A stretch of 64,000 bases of DNA from Lepidurus packardi. Its lineage: Eukaryota > Arthropoda > Branchiopoda > Notostraca > Triopsidae. The stretch is from the NCBI GenBank assembly GCA_023053545.1, contig JAKZAN010000002.1, positions 10,536,790-10,600,789 of the forward strand, written 5' to 3'. Positions 1 to 14,042 of this stretch are shown piece by piece. The notes beneath the pieces were generated by a model, which was not told the DNA's origin, made no database searches, and worked only from the letters and a program-made list of their open reading frames with translations. Each line of letters begins with the position of its first letter. The first letter of the stretch is position 1. Position numbers and translations under genes: made by a program.

Positions 1-3000
1 CGACGGGACCGCGGTGTGGGGTAACCCAACTCAGCAGCAGGGCAAAGTCTCGCACTGGAAAGAAATGCCCATGCCCAACATCGGCGGTCGTGGTGGGATG
101 CCCGGTCCTGGAGGTCCGCCTCCTGGTCGTTTCCCTCCGGGAGGCCCTTCCATGAAACCAGACATGCCAATGTGGCCCCATCAATCGAGGTAAATTGCAA
201 AATTCTCTCCTTTTTTTAAATCATAAGATGAGCCATTCTTTTGCTTTCTAAGCTCTAATTTTCGGTACAAAGTATTTACACTTTTCGAAACCTTGACCCT
301 TTTGATGCTTTTTAATACTTAAAAAAAAAAAAACTTTGAAAATTTTTTTTGAAACTTTCGATAATTTTTTTTTTGCACTTTTTGAAACTTTGGACACGCC
401 TTCTTACATATTGCACTTGGCATTCGACACTGTTTTCAATAGAAACGGGTCGTGGGGTGATGGATCGGAAGGAATGTGGATGGATGAAAAAAGCAGCAAT
501 CCCGGTTGGGGCGAACCACCCCAAACGCCTACGTCCTGGGGTCCGGGACCGAAACCAAAGACGCCTACGACTCCTGGCAACTGGGGAGAACCTGAGATGG
601 ACCCGTCTTCGTGGGGTCAGCCTCCCAAACCGGTAATGTAGACTTGTGATAATCAGTATTGTTAATATATATACAAGTGAAAGGTTTATTTACTTTTAGT
701 CCTGTTCGTATTTACAATACGATTCTCAGAATTCGATAACTTTTAGTCATGTTTGTATTTACAATACGCATGGCCTTGGAATAAGGGATTGTTTTTAGTA
801 TTGATGTTTCTTTTGGTTATGGGTTCTAAAAACACGAACTCGATGAATGGTGATGTTAACTTGGTTAGGTCCATTTCAAGACGCAGCCGAAAGAAATGAT
901 CTGGGGCAGCAAACAATTCCGTATCCTTACGGAACTAGGCTACAAAAAGGAAGACGTGGAAACGTGTCTTCGAGCTACGAACATGGTTATGGAAGATGCT
1001 TTGGAGATGTTGAACGCTGGAAGAGGTGGTTTAGGCATGGAGCCGTGGCGTCGTGGACCCCAGGACGACCATTCTGGAGGATACGACATGGGTGGCCATC
1101 CAGGAGGCATGCCTTACCCGCCGCAGGGACGTGGAGGATATAATCCTCCCCAATCCATGCCTTATCACGGCGCTGGAACTCATTTGCTCAACAATGCACC
1201 TGCCGGCTTAGGCGGACTCGGTGGAATCAATCCTGGACCAGGCTACAAGCTAATTCCTTCTCAACAACCCCCGCCACTCCCACCTCAGAACCAGCCGCCA
1301 ATGGGATTCCCAGTATGTTTTTAGATTCAAAATCTTTATTTAGTTTCTATTATTTCCATTTTATTTTCTATTACTGCATTATATTTAAATTCCTATTAAA
1401 AGTGTTTATTTGGCGTGTTTATGTGGCTTGTAAATGGATAGAAATACTGATGGAATTTTTATTAGGGCGGCGGACGACCTAATCGAGGAGAAATGAACGT
1501 GGGAGGAGGGGGTGGTCAACCTACACAATCTCAGTTGCGTGTTTTGGTGCAGCAGATTCAAATGGCTGTGCAAGCCGGTCACTTGAACCCGCAAATTTTG
1601 AATCAACCTTTAGCGCCGCAAACGCTCTTGCTGCTCAATCAACTGCTACAAAACATCAAAGTATTGCAAACGCTTAGCCAGCAGCAAGCTATGGCTCAAG
1701 CTGCTTTGGGTGGGAAAACTCCCCAGGGGCCCATGTCTGGCCAGTTGATCAATTTGCTCCAGCAAACGGCCAAAACGAAACAACAAATATCCAACCTCCA
1801 GAACCAAATAGCGACGCAACAAGCTCTGTTTGTGAAGCAGCAGCAAAACCCTTACTTAGGTGGACAACCCCCGAGCGGTTCCCCTGGCCAAAATTCGTCG
1901 GATTTGTTCAAAGCCGGAGGTGGGATGGAGCCTGTCAATAATATTAAGGACAGCTTTAATCAACTCACGATTGATCCTCATGCTGTAAGTTTGTGTTTTA
2001 CTCTGATCAACCTTGTTTTTTTTACGTACTAGTTGCGTTGATTTGAAAGGTTTCCCCTTATTTGCCCAGTTCATTCAGTCTCTCTTTAAGATAATTAATT
2101 ATTTGATTCGTAAGTAGTGAAGAAACCTTATTAGCCAAGGTTGGAATGCGTAGAGTTCATATAGCGTGGGCAATCACTATTTAAGTTTCAACCTGAATTA
2201 GAAAAGGGAATTTAGAAAAATATGAAACCAGTCGAGCACCCGGGAATAGAATTTTCTATTAAAAATAGTCATAAGGCCTCCGGACCCAGACAGAATGGCA
2301 CCTAACCTAACCTTGTGACGTATTTTTACTACGGCTTACGCACTTCCTAATCTCGTTGGCGCGTAACCAATGAGCAGACTTCTTGAACTCAAAATTCTAT
2401 TGGTCCCTTAAAAGATTATGGACCTGTCGTCCTTCTGTCGGGTCCAAGGCGTCCGTTTGTCGTCCATCTGGCGCGTTTCCGAGCACTCCTTCTATTTTCA
2501 AATCGGAAATCACGAATTGGCAAATGCGCTATAATCGCGAAATTAAAAGCATTTTTATTTTAATTTAATGGTATGAAAAATTTAGTTCTTTCTTTCAGTT
2601 TTTATATATTCTTTTGCTACGAAATTTCCAGCACACTAGGTGCAGGCAAAATATACTTGCATGTGTCATAGCGAACTGAAGTTTACGTGTGGATGATGTG
2701 TTGGTATCTATATTAATCGGGTTTTTTTCCTATTGGCATAGGGTCAATCCCAGTCGAGACTGACCCAGTGGACGATGCCTTCCATGGATAAGAAGGATAT
2801 GGATCTCGGCGTAGGCGGCTTAAATGACTTTAGTAGAGCTCCAGGCACGTCCAGTGCCATGACTCCTGGTGGCAAACCACCGCTCAATTCGTCACTGTCC
2901 TCTCCCAATTTGAACCCATTGTTGAGTCAAGGCGACGGGACTTGGTCCAGCTTGTCGCGCTCTCAATCCGAGACTGGTTGGCCAGAATCCACTGGCAACG

Positions 3001-4943
3001 ACACTAACGATGTCAAAGAATGGTCCTCGGGAGTGTCCAATTACTCTTCCATCTCTGATTTAGTTCCCGAGTTCGAGCCCGGCAAACCTTGGAAGGTAAC
3101 ATCAAACCTTTCATTACTCTCTGTCCTTAACGTGAAATTTTACCTTGTTCTCGTGCAATGAATTCATATTTTTTGCGATTGGATTCTGTGTTAAGCGATT
3201 AATTTGCACCCGTTTTTCCAATATGTTTTTATTATTCTATGTGATGTGTGTTCGTTTATCGATGTGTTCGATTTCTAGTTATTGTTGTACTAATTTAGAG
3301 TTTTATTTCAGGGCCCACAGTTGAAAACTGTAGATGATGATCCCACGCTTACTCCAGGCCAATTTGCGATGTCTGCTCTTAAAGACCCTGATATGTTCTC
3401 GACAGGCGGAAACGCCAATAACGTCGGATCGGGTAACGGTGGAGGCGGCAATACTGCGTCCGGCGCTAAAACGTCCCCGCCTCCTGGTGGCAATGCATCC
3501 GTATCGGAATTGCCTTTCACGCCTATGTCGCTCTCGTCCAGCACTTGGAGTTTTAATCCGTCTGCTACGTCTACAAGCGTCAATGCTGGTGGTACCTCGA
3601 CAAGTGGCTCAGGCGGCTTTTCAAGGTAAACGGATTTTGGAATACCCTTCTTGAAACTTGAGAAAGTTGAAAAGTATGAAGCGTGATTTCTGAACACAAA
3701 ATTTTTTAGCTCGTATAGTAAGTTTGGACCACCCAAAAGTGGCTGGGGAACAGAAGCTCCTCCCCCTAGCGGCAATAATGCTGGCGAATTATGGGGCATG
3801 GGCCCCAAACGTGGTCCTCCACCTGGTTTGACGTCCTCCGTGCCTGGTGCGAATAACAATAACGTGGGTGGCCAAGGCGGTAAAGGCCAAAACTGGGGCT
3901 CAGGTGGAGTAGGTGGTGTCGGCAGTGGAAACAATGGTGGCCAGCGATCAGGTTCTACGTCTTCCTGGGGCGGTACTGCCAGTGGTGGACCAGGTTCGGG
4001 CAGCAGCAATGCCTGGGGCCAACCAAGCACAGCTTGGCTTATGTTACGCAATCTCACTCCGCAAATTGACGGTTCAACCTTGAAGACGCTTTGCGTGCAG
4101 CATGGACCTTTGCACACCTTTCATCTCTACCTCAATCAAGGCATTGCTTTGGTTCGATACTCAACCAGCGAAGAGGCGGCCAAAGTAAGCTATCTATCTT
4201 TTCAGCCTGTTTTGTTACTTAGTAAAGCATACCACTTACCTCGCCTTGAAAATTCAAAACATGTTGAAATTTCAATAAAAACAGTTGAAATTTCAAAAAA
4301 AAAATAATAAAAAAAACCAGTTGAAATTTAAATAAAATGGTGAAATTTCAGTACATCTTGAAATTTCAGTAAACTTGAAAATAAAATTCTGAAATTTTGG
4401 TTTCGAAAATTTTCTTTGAAGATTTTTGACTTTGTGTACAGGTTTTGGTTATCTGTTGGTATGCATATTTTTTAGAATTTTTTCTAACTATATTGTTAAC
4501 GTTATGTTAATATTCGACAACAGGCACAGGCAGCATTGAACAATTGTGTGTTGAGCAACACAACCATTTTGGCCGACTTGGCTTCAGAATCCGACGTGCA
4601 ACAGTGGCTTCAGCAATTGGGTCATGCTGGCCAGCAACAACAGCAGCAACAACAACAGCAAGCCAACCAGTCTGGTGGTTCGTCATGGAGCGTGCGCGGG
4701 TCCACTCCTGGAACTTCCTCGTCATCCAGCGGTGGTCCTGTCCCCAAACAGCAAAATACCGACAGCTGGGGTGGCAGCTCTGTCGGCGTGGGTGGAGCCA
4801 CTTCGCCCTTGTGGCCCTCCAACAGTGGGTCAGTGTGGTCCACCCCAGCCTTGGATCGTGATTCACTCCGTGCCACGCCTTCTCTTAATGCGTCGCTCAA
4901 CTCTTTTCTGCCTGGCGATTTGCTTGGCGGCGAGTCCATGTAA
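1..4943 (+). CDS. gw: GW182 / gawky (TNRC6 family) miRNA-silencing scaffold, 5' partial
   Basis: Scaffold that binds Argonaute through GW repeats and recruits PABP and CCR4-NOT/PAN2-PAN3 deadenylases in cytoplasmic P-bodies. Exons: 1-189, 443-632, 881-1312, 1466-1984, 2742-3095, 3312-3625, 3710-4184, 4524-4943, all GT-AG and in frame; 963 residues lie in the window and the 5' end is outside it. Order seen: GW motifs (SWGDG, PGWGEP, SSWGQP) in exon 443-632; a UBA domain near 905-1015 ([18 protein letters not shown]); a Q-rich segment in 1466-1984; a PAM2 motif split across the 3095/3312 junction ([11 protein letters not shown]); an RRM starting near 4030 ([13 protein letters not shown]) and crossing the 4184/4524 junction; a CAG/CAA-encoded glutamine tract near 4636-4660; and a Trp-containing C-terminus ending LLGGESM. 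Domain order is canonical. Identity is certain; exact splice sites are inferred. Confidence 0.95.
1985..2741 (+). other. Long intron of GW182 with repeat-like sequence
   Basis: This 757-bp intron is longer than most others in the gene. The stretch 2300-2312 reads CCTAACCTAACC, an antisense TTAGG-like tract. Around 2398-2435 it resembles 27516-27555 (shared core TTGGTCCCTTA, then AAGATT and TGGAC), so part of the intron is probably an old dispersed element. No coding sequence was recognised. Confidence 0.5.
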
Positions 4944-7900
4944 ACGCCAGGAGGAAAAAGCGACAGATACAGATTTGATTGAAAAATTGAAAAACTATTC
5001 CCATAAGTGTGAAACAGTTGCAGTACCTGCGGTAAGCGGCAAACTTCTCTTCCCTTTATTCCCCGCCCCTTTTTGTGCGCTTCGTGGTTGGTTGATTGAC
5101 AAAGGAACAAGACGGCTGGTACGATTAAGTTTGCCCCACGGTGATTGCATTTTTTTTTTCTGCCTCCCAGAAACTTTGGATTATAAGGAGGGCGGGGCCT
5201 AAGTTTTGTCCTGGGGAAAAATACGAAAAATGTTGGTTGTTGCAAAAGTCAAAACGAGTCTATGGCATTTTCTTTTGTTTGAGGAAACTTTCTTTCATCG
5301 ATTTTTGAATGCTAGGACTGATGCCCCGCCCTTCTAAACACGCGACAAATCTTCGCCACGCCCCTAGTTCCTGATAGCCTTCAGGGTTTTTGTTGTCGAG
5401 AAGCGTCCGTGTTTCTCGCCATGTTCCGTGAAAAAGGGAGAGGGGGGCAACGGTGTTCATTGACAGGAATCTCCTGGTTGACGAAGCAAGTCAATAGATT
5501 GCGGAGAACGTGGTTCCCACGTTCGTGCATTTCGGGCCAGCTCACTAACTTCTTTTTACGGAAACAATCCAAAAGGTGGCTCACACTTGCTTTCCTTTTT
5601 CAAATAGAAACGAGTGCAATCAAGCCGCGCCCCCTGGAAAAAAAGCATTTACGTTTTCAGAAGGTCGTGTTTTTTTTTTATTTTTTTGCGCAATTTGTTC
5701 CAAATTTTCCTCCCAAAACGAACCTGAAAGATCATTCAAAGCGATAATCCACCGTCCTAGGCTTCCTCCCTTTGCTTAGTAAGACACAAGCTTTTTGAAT
5801 ATTATCAAGCCAGATTGTTTACTGCTGCTCCTCTAGTATAACGTTCAATTTTGCATCAAACTTGGGTGGGAGCTTAAGACAAAAACGAAACACACGTGCT
5901 TGTGCCCGAGTCTCTACAAAAACTATGGAACTAAGTTATAAGTTGTCTTCTGTCTAGGTGTAGAGAAGGAAATAATATGTGCACAAAAATTAAGCCCTCC
6001 CGTTAAAAACTAAACTTGGTGTTTTGAAGATGTAGCGAGACTTGCATGGTAAAGGAAGGGAATCTTCCCCTCAAGATTCTGCGGAATGACGTCATGATTT
6101 TATCTTCTCGGGTTACACATACAACACCCTCGCTAGTTTTTCTTTTCCTCCCAAGATGCGTAGTTACGAAGTATGTTAAGTTTAGGGCACACGACGTTTG
6201 AATCAATCATCAAAGCGTTAACGATGTACAATAGTAATTAGATTCGGGGAGAACGACCGCGGTTTCAAAAAAGGTCTTCTTTCCTGGTTGGCGTAGCTTT
6301 AGTATGGGTTTTGGATCATTTAGTCACCATAGTCTGGTATTTTTGGTTTAAACATGGATGATTTCGTGAAACAGTAATTAATTCAAAGGTTTAGCTTGTA
6401 GCTTAGTTATGGATTGCGATGGAAAGCCTCTCGCCCTCATCACACGTGCCAGTTTTGGTCCCATTTGATCAAGCCTTGATTGACGAAAAGATTAATTGTC
6501 TGAAATGCCATTTCATTGTTCGCCACGTCGTAGCATGTTTTGCACTTACCTAAAAGTTCGGTGCACTTAGAAAGTTTTCAAAAAATATTGCTCTTTAAGT
6601 TCACGTTGATGAGGCTTGCTTTCGGAGGTTTATGGGTTTAAGGATGTCATGTCAATTTGCTTGTGTGCTTTAGGTACGCTTCGTCACGGGTTTAACTATT
6701 CTTCGTTGAGCTTTAGTCGTAGTAGTGTCGAGTAGTAGTCGGTTTTGCGCATGCTTAAGACGAAGAGGCACAAAGGCAACCGTTCCACTTCTGTGGACCT
6801 GAAACACCAAGATGGTGGTGATCTCATTTCAGCCCCACCTTCTTGCGGTAAAATAGGATTTTTCGGTGGGCTTGTGAAGAAGTCTAAATTAAGAAAAGCA
6901 CTACGGTGTACGCATGTGCAGATTGCGAAATCTTGAGGCTTCCATAAACGAAACACTTGATAGCGTCGAACCAATGTACGTTTTGGGTTTATTTTGCGGT
7001 AGCGAAGGGTCGTTGAGCAAAATAGAAGTTTAAAAAAAAACAGGCGTGGTCAATTTTCTCGTGGTCGATTTAGAGGGTTGGTGTTTCCCCCCAACTCAAT
7101 TTTGGAGTTAAAATGAAAAGTTTAGGCCTCGTCGAAAAAGTTCTTCCGGTTTTTGTCACTTTGAGCTAATTCTTTTTTTTTTTATTTGAAAAAAAGTTGA
7201 AAGGTTAAAGAACTTACTTTCACTTTTATAGTGCCGCCTACCTTCCCCCTCCAAAAAAATGACATTAGGTCTATAGCAATGAAGAAAAACGTGAAAACGG
7301 GAGGAAAGGCAAAGTTAACACTTGCTAAGTTTCAAGTCGAAAGAAGAAATCGATTGGAAAGGAAGATGTAGCTCCTTTTTGCTCACGGAACACGCCCCTT
7401 ACCTAGAAAAGAAAAAGGCACTTTGTAATAGGCGGGGAGGGACTTGTTCGTTGTGTTCTATGTGATAGGGAAATAATCCAGTTTTAAGAAAAGCCCTGTT
7501 TGCTCCCTGGAAAAACGTTCTACTTGGAGGAAAAGAGCTTTTGTTTTCGAGATGCACCATGAGATTTGTTTGGGAGAATGCGCTTGCTTTACATGTGTTC
7601 GCTTTGTAATTTTTTTTTTTTTTTTTTTTTGCTTCATTTGTTTCTCTCAAGCCGTAGCTTTCAAATCCGGACTTCGAGATCCGAACACTTTCCAAGTATA
7701 AAGCCTGATAAGAAGCGGAATAGGGTTGTTGGGTTTCCAGAAAAGCATAAACCTGAGCGTCAGCAGCGTTGTGACGTCACATGTGCATTTTCCAGCCTAA
7801 ACAAAAAACCGTTCAGGAATTGTTCGTTCAGAAAGGCGGAAAGTGAGTGGAGCTTTATCAGTATTGTTGGTGATCAAGTGCCACACTCTAGAGGTATTAG

Positions 7901-10900
7901 TCGTCAATCACAGCGTAGTTTTTAGGTTCAAATAATGACAAGGTGTGGTTTTCCCCGTTGTTTTGGTTTCATTGTTGTGTGCCGTGCATGCTAGAAAAGG
8001 CGCTTTTTTCAAACGTGGAGAGGAACAAAAGGTCGTATTCGAAACTGGATGGTAGTCTTTTCTGGTTAGCTTTTCTTTCTCTTCCGTTTTTGACACACAA
8101 CAAGTACCCAGCCATATCACACTAACTGAAACTACCAAAAGAGACAAAAACAAGGAATACTTGCACAGGACTTGGGAGACCATTACGCGACCTTGGAAAT
8201 TCGGGGTTTTGTCGTCGACTTCCTAGAAAGTTTTAACCATAGCAGTCTTTTTCCTCGTTAGCTAGGCTGTTAAAGCGGAATCTTCACTTAACAGTTGAAT
8301 TGTACAAGAAAAGGTGGGGAGATATTGGTAGAAAGAGAACAGAAAGAGAGAGATCTTGTGCCTTGATTCATGTGTGGGGGTTTGGGGCAAAATTTTTTTA
8401 GCTGCTTAGACTATTGACAAGGGGGAAAAAATTTACTCAATCATAAAATTCTCTTTGTAATGCTATTCATGGTCTATCGAGATAAGTGTCAAGAGTAACC
8501 ACGTTCGTAATTTTTGGCTTAGCTCGGAAGCAGAAAAAGCTACTAGCGAAGGGCTTTTAGTCAAAGTCTTGATGCCAAAGGGGTTTGAATTCACAAAACT
8601 TTTGCAAATAAGTGTTTTTCCAAAACGGCATAGACCGCTGTCCGAACATTTATACATCCATGCTGTGCTGGTCAAAATTTTTTTTTCCATTTATCCAGTG
8701 AAACAAAGGCGATTCTTTTAGTTACCGTGGGTCTTGCATGGTTATTGTTTCATTCCTTGAACTTTTTCCGATCTGCGCGACAGGTTAGGCAAGGTTCACG
8801 TATCCGTTACTAGATGGTGCATGTCAAGATGGATTTGTTGCGGTGTCTTGTGGGCTCTTAGTGCCTTGGGGTTGCATGTTGTTTGGTTTCTCTTCTGAAA
8901 ACTATAGCTTCTCTTATGTTTCGACACGTGTAGGATCATACTTCCCAGCTATTTCATTCAAACTGACTAATCTCTAGAACGGATGAACAAGGGTTCACCA
9001 AGAAATTGTGCCACACAGTAAAAGTAAAACTTTCTGCAGTTTAAATGTATTTGATTAGATTTCTTATTTTTTAACCCTATACAGTTTTCCCGTTCAGTGA
9101 TCCGAACCCAATCAAAAAAGACCCCTGACACATCAATTCAAAACCCAATCAAACCTGGCAATATTTAGGTAAATGTAATTAAGGATCAGGCGTTTCTGTC
9201 TGTTTTTCCAGGAAAACAACTCTCAGCCATTATTTCGAAGAAAAAGAAACAAATAGGAAGAGACACTGCCCTCTGTGATCCTTTGCGTCACTATAGCGAA
9301 CTTGCTTTTTATCTCTCATTCAAAATTCGCAAGCATTGGATTTAACAAAATTGACTTGCATTAATCAGTTTTGAAAGGACATGGCAAGTTTTTTGTGATT
9401 TTTTTTTCTGCAAAACTGAAGACGGGCTTGACAAAAAGGGATGTAACTTCTTGTGATGGTGTCCAATCGTTCGTACCTCTGGGATTTGTGATGCATGTGG
9501 CCAAAATTTCAAAAGAAAAGAATTGCTCGTATTCCTTAAGAAGATCACCGTAGACCGAAACTTACCATCTCCGTTCTCAATAGATTCGTCCAGTTCATAT
9601 TTTTTTAGGTGTAGTAAAGCACTAGTATAGCGAAGTCGTCAGCCATGGTTACCAAAAAGCAAAAACATAATAAATTCTTCGATTTTGAACTCGGTGAGGT
9701 TGATAGTTTACATTCCTCTAAGCATTTGCGAAATGCTCCTCATCGAAGTCTTGCTTAATTAGATCCTATTCTATCCCCCTCCCTCTAAAAGCTCATCTCT
9801 TGGCTATCTTCTAGCATCAGCAAATCGCAAAAATCCTTTAAAAAAGATCTGAGACATTATGACAAGGAGCCGTTGAAATCCGGTGGAGCTTGACATTTGT
9901 TCCAACATTATTATTGTGTTCCCCTTGATTCGTTTGAGCGGGTCTCTGAGACATTCTGGCAGGTCGTTTGAAAGAATTTACAAAGGTGGCCTAGTCACTT
10001 CTGTAAGGAGAGGACTTTGACAACGACCTGAATTCTGCATAATGAACCTTTGTAAGCTCTTGAAAGAAACCGAAAAAGTGAAGGGAAAAGGAATGCAAGT
10101 CTCCGGAAACATATCTTGCAAACACAAGACCATTTTGCCAATGTGATTTTTTGTCTTGAAAACACAAATTTAAATTTTGAAAAAAAGCCTAGGAATTCTT
10201 TCAAGCCAGCGCCTAGCCATTTGTAAATTCGCTAGCCTATAACACATGCAACAAGTGCTCACTCTTTGTGTCAGAATCATAAGCGCAAAAGTACGAGAGA
10301 AAAAGAGAACAGCGTACTTACTATATAAGCCTCTTTTTTTCCGCCCTCCCAATCCAAGACCAAAGGTTCAGTTTAAAAAAAAATGTGCTAAATATGCCTT
10401 GTTAAGAGAGAAAAAAGTCCTGTACATTTATCTGGTGGGCCGGGAACCAATAAATCGAGCTTAAGCTGCAAAGGAGACTGGTTTCATGGGAATTTTTTTA
10501 TTTGGAGCCCCGAAACGTTTCCAGTTCATAAGCCTCGTATTCGAGTTTAAAGAAAACAATTAAGCAAAAACAAAATTGACAATTTGAGGCTAGTTTGTTG
10601 GTATTAAAGAAAAAAATATCGGCGGAAGAAAAGAAACTCGGTACATGATCGGCACTTGCCAGTATTTGGACCAGTCCTGTTTTTTTTTTTAATCTAAATC
10701 AATTTCTCGCGGGAAAAATAAAAGGAAATTCGGAGTCTTTTTACCCAGTGTAGTTTTTTTTTAATCCAATTTGAAGAGAAACGGCATTAGGCTGTGGAAG
10801 TATTGGGACTTTTGGTTGAAGACAAAAAAATTGTAGGGCTTGTTATAAAAGGTCAATCTATCTCCTCTTTTAAACGTTCTTTGGTTGTTAGTTTCTCCTC

Positions 10901-13900
10901 CAGACAAACGTGACCAATTTGCTCATTCATAATTCGTGTCCCCTGTCAAACGAGGACGGTGTTCAAATTGAGGAGGTTCCCGAGTTGAAAACCAAAAGGC
11001 CGGTAGGAAAAAAGGGGTCAGCAGAGGTCTTTCGATTTTTATTATTATTTTGTAACGAAAAAAAGCAAGAAAAAATACCCAATTTTCTGTTTAGATAAAG
11101 TGGACCCAAAAAGAAAGCGAAGGAAACGCCTTGCACCCCTTAGGTCGACATTTCTGCAACTCGAGCCTCTATCGTAGTCCAAATATTGTGTTAAAAGCGA
11201 GTACCTTTTTCATTATTTTGTCATTACTTACTTTTCAAAAAACCTTGGTAGGATATTTCAATAGAAATGTTAATGTGTTGGAAGGTGCCGATGTTGCGAC
11301 TTCATTAAAAAAGTGGGGGGGACAATTACCATGCAAGACCCAGGGATTCTAAATGTGCATCAACAAAGAGGGAACACGTACGTGTGTATAAAGGGCCATG
11401 AGTGATTTAACTATGAAAAATATTCACGAAAAAAACCTTGTAAGAAGATTATAAGGAAAAACAAAGAGAGAAACCTTATTTTTTTTTTCGTAAGAGACGA
11501 GGAACAGCAGCAAAAAAAGCAATGTTATTATGTACTGGTAAGGGAAAAGCCAAAGTCCCCTTATGCTCTAATTTTTGCTCCTACTTTTTCTGACGCTATA
11601 TGATAGGGACACGTTTTTGAAATGCCTAGTGATGATATTGTTGTTAGTTTAAGACGAGTTGATTCAAAAACCTTATTACCGAAACACGCCTCTTGCTCTT
11701 TGTCTCGACTTCCTCTGGCTCCGCCCCCTCACTCCCCTACACTCGTCAGTGAATTATAACTAGTGATCCAAAAGTACGGTTATAAGGTGACATTGTATTT
11801 TTCCTGATGCTTGACAATTTTTTTTTCTTTTCTTGGTGATATGTTTAATGTGCTGCTAGCTCGCTAGAGGGAGAGAAAGGGAGAAACGACGGCTTAGGCT
11901 TTTTTTTTTAGAACATTCAAAAACGGCCTCTTAAAAACACCATGCCCTTCCTTCCGTAATCATTTGTGTAATTTTGGAGTAAAGCAATGGAGGGTATGAA
12001 TGCGAGATGGTGTCCGTGTACTTTCGACAATACTGTATTGCAGAAAATCCTTGCGGCGTAGATAACGGGGGTTGGTGTGGCTTCAAATTCTCGGTTTCAG
12101 AAACTGATCCAAATCCAATGTCGTGTTTCTGTGCAGTGTTTTTTCCTCTTTTTTCCCTTTTGCCCATAATTGCAGCCTCGAGACATTTGGTATCTTAAAG
12201 AAAATATTGTCCAATAAGGGAAACTGACAACTGTAATTGTGTTCCTTTTTATTTCCCGGTAACACCAATCAGGCCCCTCCCCTTTCCCTCCCTCATCAAG
12301 TCGCTCATGCAAAAACTTACGAAAGCAGTGTAATGGTTAGTTTATCTTGTTTTAAGCCACTAAAGGAGGTCAATTGTTAACATTTTGCGGGTAATGGGCT
12401 GTGTAGGATTTGTACATTTCGTCCGGTTTTGACCCGGCAGAAAAGTGAAAAACTGATAGTTTGTAGAATCTAGTAGGCAAACTTTCCTTGCGTGCGTTTT
12501 GGGCTTCAATTGACGATGCGTTGGGTTCTGATCGGGGGGCGTCTTCTTAGGCTAGCAAGTGACCAGCCGCCCCCCCCCCCCCCCTTGGTATTCTGGGAAA
12601 CTACGAGCAGCATCCACCTTTTTCCCGCCATCTGCTTTTCCAAACCATTGTGCATTTAAAGGGGACAACATCGCCGGACTTATCTTTGTTTTCCACGTGT
12701 GCCGTTGCTGTGTAATTGATTCCGCTAAGTGAAAGCTTAATTATGTTGTTAGATCCTCCTCCACCACACACACGTACTCCCAAGTCATTGTTGAGGACAT
12801 GCCCATTTATTTTTATTTTCCCGTCAATTTATGCTTCTCTATCTTTATTATTATTATTTTTAAATCCATTTAGACTGCCTAGCCCCAAACCACGTTATGC
12901 ACCCCTATTATTCTCGGCCTTGGACTTGCGAAATGGCCTGCTCAGGGTTTCTGCTGATCTGGGGCATTGCACAGATTCATTGTTAAGACCAACAGGAATG
13001 ATTTGTAAGACATAAAAGAAAAACAGGCGTTAGCGAATTGAACACGTGCTTAAATCCTAACGCCTGCGTTTCTGTCTCTTTGCTAATATACAAAGAAAAG
13101 GAAAGTTCACGCGATGTTCAGGTGATCACCTGTCCAGAAGTTCTCGAATCCTATTTTTTCGTAATGCGATAATTACTTCCAAACTTTTTTGTGTGCGCAA
13201 ATTTAAGCACTATTGTTCTAGCTATTAAATCGGGTATTCTGTCTTATGTAGACGAGAATGCCGAGCCCCATATTTTTTTCGCGGAATTCTCGCGAATGTA
13301 ATCATGCTCGTGGCACACCCATGGGTACAAGATTTTTTTTTTTAATATGGAAAAGCACCAAAAGACGATTCGTGATGTGGTTATTATTAAAGTTTGGCAT
13401 CATATCCCCAAGTTAATATCTCGACCCCCGTCATAATGGCTTGTATTTTTTGTTATTATTATTATTTCTTTCTTTTTGTCATTCAGTGATACGACCAGTA
13501 TGCAATATAGAGTTTGATGTCCTTAGTTTCGTTTGTGGACCTTAAACTTCCCAAAAGTCCTCTAGAAGTTTGGTTTAAGGCTTGGGGGAAAAAGGTTTCG
13601 TGGAAGAGTCTTGTTTCTACATAGATACTGCACGTAAGATGTGGATTAAGCAGAACAGTAGCCGTGAAGTGAAGCGACTGTGTGTTTTTTAACTGGTAAG
13701 TACACAACGTGTATAGGTGTAAAAGAGCTAGTAAAATATGTTTAAGTAGTTTTCTTCGGGTTAAAGTACGCCAAAAGCCTTGCAAACAGGTAAGTTTACA
13801 TGACGAAAACTTTAACTTCTTTAACCTCGCTTAAAAGTTTCGAGAGCGACGATTTTGCAGCTATGCAAAACTGTGTACGCGTAGGCATCGTTTCACGGTT

Positions 13901-14042
13901 TTTTACTGAACAGAAGATGCCCTGCATATATTAACGAATATATTGCACGTTCACATACAGGATATACGATGCAGGATACAGTTATCTGTTGTGCAGGATG
14001 ACAAGCCAAAACGAAACCAGTTTTTAATGTTTTTGGATGCAC
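4944..14042. other. Gene-poor 9-kb region downstream of GW182 (3' UTR plus intergenic)
   Basis: No exon of a recognisable protein family was found on either strand; open frames are short, without conserved motifs or good splice partners. The DNA is T-rich, with homopolymers such as T21 at 7610-7630 and C15 at 12570-12584. Candidate poly-A hexamers (AATAAA) on the plus strand lie at 9669-9674, 10449-10454 and 10717-10722, so the GW182 3' UTR may be very long, but the true end cannot be fixed. Motifs of the type CCACGCCC or GCCCCGCCC recur (about 5320-5363, 5625, 7390, 11719). Confidence 0.6.
12570..12584. repeat. Poly-C tract
   Basis: Fifteen consecutive C residues in non-coding DNA. This is a simple homopolymer prone to length error. 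Confidence 0.9.

Noticed and set aside
3308-4117. 269-residue open frame antisense to GW182
   Set aside because: Proline/glycine-rich shadow of the GC-rich coding exons; crosses a GW182 intron and has no recognisable domain.
4622-5245. 207-residue antisense frame with a poly-Cys run
   Set aside because: The Cys run is the antisense of the glutamine (CAG/CAA) tract of GW182.
12716-13015. 99-residue frame with hydrophobic segment downstream of GW182
   Set aside because: Low-complexity T-rich DNA gives Leu/Phe/Ile runs; no splice partners or conserved motif.
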